Shown here: positions 27,799 through 34,302 of the stretch, piece after piece | Numbering within the stretch: position 1 is the stretch's first letter | Layout of the letters: each line of letters opens with the position of its first letter | Assembly (NCBI GenBank): GCA_963781215.1 | Contig: CAWAFE010000006.1 | Location: forward strand, 62,001 to 126,000 | DNA length: 64,000 nucleotides | Reading direction: 5' to 3' | DNA from: AP-15 sp963781215 | GTDB taxonomy: Bacteria; Pseudomonadota; Alphaproteobacteria; ATCC43930; CGMCC-115725 | Translations under genes and position numbers: made by a program | Notes under the pieces: generated by a model | What the model was told of the DNA's origin: nothing | The model's database searches: none | Seen by the model: only the letters and a program-made list of their open reading frames with translations

Positions 27799-28536
27799 AT
27801 GCCCGAGCTGCCGGGCAGGGCGCTGGCGCAGGAGCTGATCGAGAAGAGCCGGCGGGAAGCCCGAGCGACGCCGCTGGAGGCGGTCATCGCCGCCTTCGGC
27901 CGCGACGGTGTCGATGCCGACGGCACCCACCGGCTGATTGGCCGCCTGTGGACCCTGGAGCGGATGTTCTACTACATCTATGGCGGCTGGGGTCAGGGGC
28001 TCGAGATGAACGACTTCCCGCCCTCGGTCAAATACCTGTTCTCAAAGCAGATCGTCGACGAGTCGACGCACGAGATGCTCTATCTCGACGCCCTGCTGCG
28101 CCAGGGGCTGGCGGCGACCCAGAAGGACGTTTTTCGCCATCCCTATGGCCATTTCGCGCTCGATTCGGCGCTCGCCTATTATGTCTTCTCGCTGCGCAAC
28201 CTTGCGACATATCCGCACCCGATCCGGATCGCGGCCCTGAACCTCGGCCCCAAGGTGATCGAAATGGGCTGGATGGAGGGGCTAACGGACGCGATTGCCG
28301 ATCCCGCGCTCAAAGGCGTCTTCGAAAGCCAGGCGGTCGAGAACCGCAGCCACGTCAACATGGGCCGGCGCATCGTCGAGGAGTTCGTGGCAAAACCGGT
28401 CGAGGCCGAGCTCTGCCGCTGGGCCTGCGCCGTCGCCAAACGCGATTACGGGCGGTTCCTGGGCGAGCTCGGCGCCTTTGTTCTCGGCCAGGAGGCCCCT
28501 CCCCCGCCGGCACCGCGCCGCCAGGTGACCGATTGA
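27799..28536 (+). CDS. ferritin-like di-iron protein, subunit/component 1
   Basis: The 245-residue all-helical protein shows a ferritin-like di-iron ligand pattern: E54 (LERMFYY), E88xxH91 (VDESTHEM), then E176 and E181xxxH185 (FESQAVENRSH). It begins two bases after the dioxygenase stop. The pattern fits an oxygen-activating carboxylate-bridged di-iron centre as in AurF, PaaA and similar oxygenases. It is not closely recognisable as any of them. A ferredoxin gene follows 12 bases later, a plausible electron donor. I infer an oxygenase (hydroxylase or N-oxygenase) component; the substrate is unknown. Confidence 0.65.
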   Translation: MPELPGRALAQELIEKSRREARATPLEAVIAAFGRDGVDADGTHRLIGRLWTLERMFYYIYGGWGQGLEMNDFPPSVKYLFSKQIVDESTHEMLYLDALLRQGLAATQKDVFRHPYGHFALDSALAYYVFSLRNLATYPHPIRIAALNLGPKVIEMGWMEGLTDAIADPALKGVFESQAVENRSHVNMGRRIVEEFVAKPVEAELCRWACAVAKRDYGRFLGELGAFVLGQEAPPPPAPRRQVTD

Positions 28537-28547
28537 GGAACGCCGGC

Positions 28548-28802
28548 ATGGCCAGTCTCAGGATCGATCACCAGCGCTGCACCCAATGCCGGATGTGCTA
28601 CATCGTCTGCCGCGAGATCGACCTCAACGCCGTCTACGTGGCGCTGGAACCGCTGCACCGGATCGAGATCGATATCGATAAATGCACCTATCCCGGCTGC
28701 ACCGCGTGTCTGATGTATTGCCCGGCCGAGGGGTCGATCGTCGAGGCCGAGACCGGCCGCTCGCTGGTGCCGCCCCCACTCGAGGCTTGGCAGGAGGCTT
28801 GA
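28548..28802 (+). CDS. small 4Fe-4S ferredoxin
   Basis: This 84-residue protein has a first Cys cluster CTQCRMCYIVC (CxxCxxCxxxC) and a second with the spacing CTYPGCTACLMYCP (Cx4CxxCxxxCP). The middle segment between the clusters is DLNAVYVALEPLHRIEIDID. It looks like the delta-subunit type of ferredoxin, probably binding two [4Fe-4S] clusters and passing electrons to the neighbouring di-iron proteins. It is spaced 12 bases after the first and 3 bases before the second di-iron gene. Confidence 0.85.
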   Translation: MASLRIDHQRCTQCRMCYIVCREIDLNAVYVALEPLHRIEIDIDKCTYPGCTACLMYCPAEGSIVEAETGRSLVPPPLEAWQEA

Positions 28803-28805
28803 GCC

Positions 28806-29525
28806 ATGCATGCGATCCTCGACCAGTTCCTCGACAAATGGGTGTGGCCGGTGATGCCCGGAGCACCCGGCGCCGAGTTCCGGCTGCGTCTGACCCGCGA
28901 GAAATGCCTCAAGGGCTGGGAAATCTCGCTGCAGCGCACCCTCGCCGAGATCGAGCGGGAGCTCGCCAGCAACGACGAGGCCTGGAAGAAGGAGCGCGCG
29001 TTGCGCGGCTACGCCGCCGAGGGCGTGCACATGTCGATCAAGCAGATGTCGGGACAATTGCTCTCGGTCGATATCGCCGATCAGGAGCGCTACATCGACC
29101 TGCAGCGGATGCGCGCCCGCCAGATCTGGGACGAGTGCAAGCACTCCAAACTGCACGCCGACGTATTGCTCGGCAAAGGCTGGATCAACGACGAGCGCGA
29201 GCTGATGGACATCGCCGAGGCCAATACCCAGCCGCTGCCCGCCTATTTCGGCCTGTCGATGATGTTCCCGCATATCCACCCATTGGCCCGCGCCGCCCAG
29301 AATTATTACCAGGAGGCCAATGCCTGCATCGGCATCATGGCCTATCTCGACCGGGTCGACGACCCGCTGGTGCGGCACGAGCACCTCTCGCAGCGCGACG
29401 AGGAGCTGATGCACTTCATGGAAGGCAAGTTCCAGATCGATTTTCTGTGTACGAGCCCCGAGACGCAGCAGCCGGTCGAGGAGGCGCTCGACTATCTCCT
29501 GCACCAGGTCGGCGGTATTCGATGA
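28806..29525 (+). CDS. ferritin-like di-iron protein, subunit/component 2
   Basis: The 239-residue helical protein is not a simple copy of the first di-iron protein but has the same type of ligand set: ExxH at 110-113 (WDECKHSK), E170 (YYQEANACI) and ExxH at 200-203 (RDEELMHFME). Other features are the N-terminal WVWPVMPGAPGAEFRLR and the coiled EIERELASND stretch. It probably forms the second half or partner of an oxygenase with the product at 27799. I know of no named family for it. Its stop is followed by a dispersed repeat before the second ferredoxin. Confidence 0.62.
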   Translation: MHAILDQFLDKWVWPVMPGAPGAEFRLRLTREKCLKGWEISLQRTLAEIERELASNDEAWKKERALRGYAAEGVHMSIKQMSGQLLSVDIADQERYIDLQRMRARQIWDECKHSKLHADVLLGKGWINDERELMDIAEANTQPLPAYFGLSMMFPHIHPLARAAQNYYQEANACIGIMAYLDRVDDPLVRHEHLSQRDEELMHFMEGKFQIDFLCTSPETQQPVEEALDYLLHQVGGIR

Positions 29526-29540
29526 GAGCGGTTACAGTTG

Positions 29541-29610
29541 TCATTGCGAGGCGCCGAAAGGCGCCGCGGCAATCCCGGCGACGAGATTGCGTCGTTGCGC
29601 TCGCAATGAC
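29541..29610. repeat. dispersed palindromic repeat with TCATTGCGAG ends
   Basis: The element begins TCATTGCGAG and ends CTCGCAATGA, giving a long hairpin with an inner GGCGCCGAAAGGCGCC stem. A second copy of this family lies at 32628. It separates the second di-iron gene from its ferredoxin inside what otherwise looks like one operon. No coding potential is seen in it. Confidence 0.75.
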
Positions 29611-29622
29611 GGGTGGGCGGCG

Positions 29623-29832
29623 ATGAAGGTGCGGATCGACTACGCGGTCTGCAATTCCTGCGGCCTCTGCCGCGAGGTCTGCCCGGAGTGGGCGATCCGG
29701 CCGACCTTGCTGGAGCCGCGGCACCTCTACGAAGTGCAGGAGCAAAAGTGCACCGGCTGCGGCGAGTGCCTTGAATACTGCCCGGCTCCCGGCGCCTTGG
29801 TGCAATACGCCGCCCCTCCCCTCGCCCACTGA
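29623..29832 (+). CDS. 2[4Fe-4S] ferredoxin
   Basis: The ATG at 29623 gives 69 residues with two regular clusters: CNSCGLCREVCPEW and CTGCGECLEYCPAPG (CxxCxxCxxxCP twice). It resembles bacterial-type low-potential ferredoxins and the delta chain of 2-oxoacid:ferredoxin oxidoreductases. Its place, 12 bases before the amidohydrolase and after the di-iron genes, suggests it feeds electrons to the oxygenase. An upstream in-frame start lies inside the repeat and is unlikely. Confidence 0.87.
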   Translation: MKVRIDYAVCNSCGLCREVCPEWAIRPTLLEPRHLYEVQEQKCTGCGECLEYCPAPGALVQYAAPPLAH

Positions 29833-29843
29833 AGGAGCCAAAA

Positions 29844-31025
29844 ATGGCGCGCAAATACAATCTGATGTCGTCGGACGGGCATCTCGAAGTGCCGCCGGAG
29901 CGGTGGGTGCACCGGGTGCCGCAGAAATACCGCGACCGTGCGCCGCATACCGTGCACCTGCCGGACGGCGGCGACGCCTTGATGATCGAGGGCCAGCCGC
30001 TATTGGAGGCGAATTTCCTCGACCTGCGCGCTGGCCGCGCTGAGGGGACGTGGCAGCCCTTCGGCCTCAAGGTCGCCGACGCCGCCGGCACCGGCTCGCC
30101 CGAGCAGCGCGTCAAGGAGCAGGACCGTGACGGCATGGACGCCGAGGTGCTGTTCGCGGCGATGGTGGCGGGTCCCGTCTTCTGGCGCAACATCAGCCAT
30201 GACGAGGTCTATAAGGCGGTGATCCGCGGCTACAACGATTGGCTCGCCGAGGAATATTGCGCTGTCGCGCCGGACCGCCTGATCGGCATGGGCGTCATCC
30301 CGATCACCAATGTCGACGACGCGATCGCCGAGATGGCGCATTGCAAGAAGCTCGGCCTCAAAGGCATCCTGATGGGTGCCCTCCCCAGCGCCAAGGGCTA
30401 TCCGACCCCCGAGGACGACAAGTTCTGGGCCGCCGCGGTCGACATGCAGATGCCGGTCACCGTGCATGTCCAGTTCTACCGCACCGGCCCGCGCGCCACC
30501 CAGCCGACCTTCCGCTATCCGAAGGAAGACCCCGTAATCATGCAGCGACTGCGCCGGCCGTTTCTTGAATGGCTGTGCAATTTCGGCCTGGCGCCGTCGG
30601 TCAGCATCGCGCAACTGGTGCTGGCCGGCGTCTTCGAGCGCCATCCAAAGCTGAAGGTCTTCTTTGCAGAGACCCGCCTCGGCTGGGTCCCGTTCTGGCT
30701 CGAGCATATGGATCTGTGGTATCAGCGCCATCTCGGCTGGGCGCAGGAATATCTCGGCTTCGAGCCGCTCAAGGAATTGCCGAGCCACTATGTGCGAGAC
30801 CACGTCTATTTCAGCGTGCAATACGAGCGCGTCGCGGTCGAGGAGCGCCAGCATGTCGGCGTCGACCGCATCATGTTCGCCACCGACTTCCCGCATATCG
30901 AATGCGAGTGGCCGAACTCGCGGCCGCTGATCGACAAGATCTACGCCGACGTACCGGAAGCCGACAAACGTCGGATCTGGGCCGAGAACGCGGTCGAGTT
31001 CTTCAAGCTCGACCAGGCCGCCTGA
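29844..31025 (+). CDS. amidohydrolase family 2 protein (ACMSD-like)
   Basis: The 393-residue TIM-barrel metal hydrolase starts MARKYNLMSSDGHLEVPPER, with the HxE-type metal motif of the amidohydrolase_2 family. It continues with QDRDGMDAEVLFAAM, RLIGMGVIPI, VTVHVQFYRTG and the C-terminal FATDFPHIECEWPNS metal aspartate. Relatives include aminocarboxymuconate-semialdehyde decarboxylase and other decarboxylases or hydrolases of ring-cleavage products. That fits a LigB dioxygenase upstream and a semialdehyde dehydrogenase downstream. I infer it decarboxylates or hydrolyses the ring-opened product. Confidence 0.8.
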   Translation: MARKYNLMSSDGHLEVPPERWVHRVPQKYRDRAPHTVHLPDGGDALMIEGQPLLEANFLDLRAGRAEGTWQPFGLKVADAAGTGSPEQRVKEQDRDGMDAEVLFAAMVAGPVFWRNISHDEVYKAVIRGYNDWLAEEYCAVAPDRLIGMGVIPITNVDDAIAEMAHCKKLGLKGILMGALPSAKGYPTPEDDKFWAAAVDMQMPVTVHVQFYRTGPRATQPTFRYPKEDPVIMQRLRRPFLEWLCNFGLAPSVSIAQLVLAGVFERHPKLKVFFAETRLGWVPFWLEHMDLWYQRHLGWAQEYLGFEPLKELPSHYVRDHVYFSVQYERVAVEERQHVGVDRIMFATDFPHIECEWPNSRPLIDKIYADVPEADKRRIWAENAVEFFKLDQAA

Positions 31026-31100
31026 CCGCCGGCCCGGTCTTGCGGCGGCGGGGCTCGGCGCCCGTACCTATCGTTAATGCCGTTCTAGGAGAGGTGCGCG

Positions 31101-32562
31101 ATGCAGCTGAAGGATCAGAGGCTCTTCCGCCAGCAATGCTATGTCAACGGCGCAGTGGGTCGACGCGTTGAACCGCGGCACGATCCCGGTCACCAACCCG
31201 GCGACCGGCGAGACCTTGGGCACCGTCCCGCGGATGGGTGCCGAGGAGACCCGCCAGGCGATCGAGGCGGCGGACAAGGCACTGCCCGGCTGGCGCGGCA
31301 AGACCGCCAAGGAGCGCGCGCAGATACTGCGCAAATGGTTCGATCTGATGATGGCGAACCAGGAGGATCTCGCGACCCTGATGACCGCCGAGCAGGGCAA
31401 GCCCATGACCGAGTCGCGCGGCGAGATCGCCTATGCCGCCGCCTTCATCGAGTGGTTCGGCGAGGAGGGCAAGCGCGTCTACGGCGACACGATCCCGGCG
31501 CACGCCTCCGACAAGCGCATCGTCGTGACCAAGGAGCCGATCGGCGTCATGCGCGGCGATCACGCCGTGGAACTTCCCGGCGGCGATGATCACCCGCAAG
31601 GCGGGCCCGGCCTTGGCCGCCGGCTGCACGATGGTGCTGAAGCCGGCGACCGCGACCCCGTTCTCGGCCTTGGCCTTGTGCGAATTGGCCGAGCGCGCCG
31701 GCGTGCCGAAGGGTGTCTTTTCCTGCGTCACCGGCCCGTCGAACGAGATCGGCGGCGAGCTGACCTCGAACCCGACCGTCCGCAAACTGACCTTCACCGG
31801 CTCGACCGAAATCGGCAAATTGCTGATGCAGCAATGCGCCGGCACGGTCAAGAAAGCTGTCGCTCGAATTGGGCGGCAACGCGCCGTTCATCGTCTTTGA
31901 CGACGCCGATATCGAGGCGGCGGTCAAGGGCGCGATCGCCTCGAAATACCGCAATGCCGGCCAGACCTGCGTCTGCGCCAACCGCATCCTGGTGCAGGAC
32001 GGCGTCTACGACGCCTTCACCAAGCGCCTCGCCGAGACCGCCGGGTGCGATGAAGGTCGCCGACGGGTTCGAGCCGGGTGCGGTGATCGGCCCGCTGATC
32101 GACATGAAGGCGGTCGAGAAGGTCGAGGCGCACATCGCCGACGCCGTCAAGAAGGGCGCCAAGGTCGTCACCGGCGGCAAGCGCGCCGCCCAGGGCGGCA
32201 GCTTCTTCGAGCCGACGGTGCTGACCGATGTGACGACCGACATGGTCATCACCAAGGAGGAGACCTTTGGCCCGGTCGCCCCGCTCTACCGCTTCAAGAG
32301 CGAAGACGAGGCGGTCAAGATGGCCAACGACACCGAATTCGGCCTCGCCTCCTATTTCTACAGCCGCGACATCGGCCGCATCTGGCGCGTCGCCGAGGCG
32401 CTCGAATACGGCATCGTCGGCATCAACGAGGGCATCATCTCGACCGAGATCGCGCCCTTCGGCGGCATGAAGGAAAGCGGCATCGGCCGCGAAGGCTCGA
32501 AATACGGCATCGAGGAATTCCTCGAAGTCAAATACCTCTGCATGGGCGGCATCGACCGGTAA
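31101..32562 (+). pseudogene. aldehyde (succinate-semialdehyde-type) dehydrogenase, four frameshifts
   Basis: Read across frames, this is a complete NAD(P)-dependent aldehyde dehydrogenase of about 484 residues: MQLKDQRLFRQQCYVNG, then TNPATGETLGTVPRMG, MITRKAGPALAAGCTMVLKP, FTGSTEIGKLLMQQC, LELGGNAPFIVFDD, the catalytic-cysteine region NAGQTCVCANRILVQDG and the C-terminal GREGSKYGIEEFLEVKYLC. It is most like GabD. Four one-base insertions break the frame near 31151, 31553, 31855 and 32046. The shorter copy at 38194 lacks the last one. Either the gene is newly dead or the sequence has indel errors. It ends the catabolic operon and would oxidise a semialdehyde product. Confidence 0.85.
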
Positions 32563-32575
32563 CGCGCAGCCAGAC

Positions 32576-32617
32576 TCATTCCCTCCCCCACTCGTGGGGG
32601 AGGGTTAGGGTGGGGCA
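32576..32617. terminator. strong hairpin after the dehydrogenase (dispersed GGGGGAGGG element)
   Basis: A perfect ten-base stem (CCCTCCCCCA and TGGGGGAGGG, 32581-32604) around a CTCG loop begins 18 bases after the dehydrogenase stop and is followed by GTTAGGGTGGGG. This sequence type is a well-known dispersed intergenic element. There is no T-run, so intrinsic termination is possible but not shown. Confidence 0.5.
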
Positions 32618-32627
32618 GCTGGCCCGG

Positions 32628-32700
32628 ATTGCTTCGCTGCGCTCGCAATGACATCTTCGGGGTCATTGCGAGGAGCCGGCAGGCGACGAAGCAATCTCGG
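32628..32700. repeat. dispersed palindromic repeat (second TCATTGCGAG copy)
   Basis: GATTGCTTCG...CTCGCAATGAC and GGTCATTGCGAG...GACGAAGCAATC form an inverted pair around ATCTTCGG. It is the same family as the element at 29541. It marks the left edge of the accessory island. Confidence 0.7.
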
Positions 32701-32764
32701 GCTGGGCGTGATCCAAAGGCGACATCGACAGGCGGAGCAGCCGGCCAGGATCGGATAACACATC

Positions 32765-32988
32765 ATGACCAAGGATCAGGTTAGGGCAGTATTGGAACGG
32801 GTCCGACCTCGCCGGAGGACCGGTAGCAGGAGTTGGCCGAGCTTGCACTTGAAATAGAAGCAGAACTCGCCAGCGCCGCCTACGAGGCGACACCGAATGA
32901 ACCGACGGCGATCGACGAAGGGCTTGCCGGCGAAGCTGCGAGCGAGGAAGAGATCAAGGCGGCATTCGCCACCTTCCGGCAGGCCTGA
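32765..32988 (+). pseudogene. decayed antitoxin gene
   Basis: The beginning (MTKDQVRAVLERV) and end (ELAELALEIEAELASA, IDEGLAGEAASEEEIKAAFA) match small antitoxins paired with ParE toxins. Between them the frame shifts by one base near 32806, and the restored frame has TAG where homologous sequence would have CAG (PEDR-stop-QEL). Two independent lesions argue for real decay rather than a read error. A ParE-like remnant follows directly. Confidence 0.6.
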
Positions 32989-32990
32989 GG

Positions 32991-33092
32991 GTCGAATATT
33001 CGAAGCGGACCATCGCGACTATCAAACAAATTGCCGCCTACAACGCTCGCTCTGGCAGTCCAGTTCTCGCCAAGCGGACGCTACCGCTCTGA
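32991..33092 (+). pseudogene. ParE-like toxin fragment
   Basis: About 33 codons read VEYSKRTIATIKQIAAYNAR, the N-terminal strand and helix of ParE/RelE toxins, then depart after SGSPVLAK and hit a stop. No start codon other than GTC/upstream GGG context is present. It sits two bases after the antitoxin stop, as in intact parDE-type pairs. The C-terminal two thirds of the toxin are missing. Confidence 0.5.
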
Positions 33093-33361
33093 CCCATTCA
33101 GGATGACTCCGTGCAATTCCTCTTCTCGTCTTCCCGGCGAAGGCCGGGACCCAGGTCTGCGATGGGCACCGGCCTTCGCCGGTGTGACAAGATTTCTGAT
33201 GTCGGCGTCGGTCCGCCAATCGGCAGGTGAATCTCAATAGTGGGTCTGAACACCAGTCATTGTCCGGCGTGCGCGGCGCGATGAACCAAGATGGAATTTG
33301 TCGTCGCCGGCGCGCCGAATTTCCTCATTGGCCTTGCTGAAGATGTTCCCGACCGAGCAAA
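33093..33361. other. gene-free stretch with a dispersed repeat
   Basis: Apart from the repeat at 33131-33188 nothing coding is recognised between the toxin fragment and the convergent end of the nucleotidyltransferase-like gene. Confidence 0.5.
33131..33188. repeat. dispersed palindromic repeat, inverted pair
   Basis: TTCCCGGCGAAGGCCGGGA is followed by CCAGGTCTGCG and then the inverted unit CACCGGCCTTCGCCGGTGTG. This is the same element family as at 21873, here as two facing units. Confidence 0.65.
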
Positions 33362-34302
33362 TCATCGAGGAAGCGTGTGATCTCCTGTTTGAGCTTGGAT
33401 GCTCGTTTCGAGCGTCACGAATAGCGATTTCAAATACTGAACCGCCAGGTTCTGCACCATCGATTTGTCAACGTCGAAGCCCTTGTTGCGACACTGCATT
33501 TTAATTTCCAGAAGGCGGAGGAGTCCCGCACAGCTGAGCACATTTTGGTCGTACCAATGAAAATAGGTCTCGTTTGGTAGACTATCTGCCTCTCCGAAGC
33601 CGAGCACACGTCCATGGTTACGCGAAGAGCTTAACGCATAAGCGAAGCAACATTCGACGAAATTTGGTTTGTAGAGCGAGATCGAGAAGGTGACTTCTCG
33701 AAAAGAGGGTAGCACCAATTCATTCATCGTAACGCTACCTGACGCAATCGCGCTTAATCTGTACTCGACGCCTTTTGGGCCGTACAGCAGCTCGGTCAAG
33801 TCTGGCTGCCCCGGAGCCAGTCTCTTGAGCCGATCCGGCTCAATTAGACAGCTGTATTTCCTCCAGGCCCAACGTTTAAGCGGAGGGCTAACCAAGTAGC
33901 TAAGTTCGGTGAAAACGCCTAGATGAAAAACGATGTTTGGGCGCTCAAGAAAAACAATCGGCGGCTTGTACGGGCCGTCAATGATTCGTAATTCGAAGTC
34001 GATGCTTTGACGCGCCAGCTGGGTCCGCCACGATGCAGCACGATGAGCAGCCAACCGCCCAGCTGCTCATCAAGCCCATCGGCAAACAGAAAGACATCAA
34101 GATCCACCATACAACAAGGCGTCCATGAGTACACGTCACTGGAATTGCCGATGAAGGCGAGATCCGCGTAAGTGCCTCGTCGAACTCCGTCGATGAGATC
34201 CGACTTGACGGCCGCAATAACTATGGGCAGCGTTGCGGCGGCTCCGCGGTCGCCGACCTGCGCGGAGTGGGTTGGGTGATCCTTTTCTTCTTCACCAGTC
34301 AC
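33362..34302 (-). CDS. nucleotidyltransferase-like protein (one-base frameshift)
   Basis: Two overlapping frames join at about 34054 if one base is restored, giving about 313 residues. The first part holds IGNSSDVYSWTPCCMVDLDV, a pol-beta-type signature with the DxD carboxylates at D67 and D69, and a third acidic position in SIDFELRIIDGPY. The rest is a helical region (YHW...LLRLLEIKMQ) with no recognised domain. The start is GTG at 34302, overlapping the 3' end of the HAD-SIR2-SLOG gene, so the two are probably translated together. Base composition is lower in GC than the chromosome around it. I infer an NTP-using enzyme, perhaps a second-messenger synthase or an AMP/CMP transferase; it is not one of the named CD-NTase groups as far as I can see. 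The frameshift may be a sequence error or decay. Confidence 0.55.
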
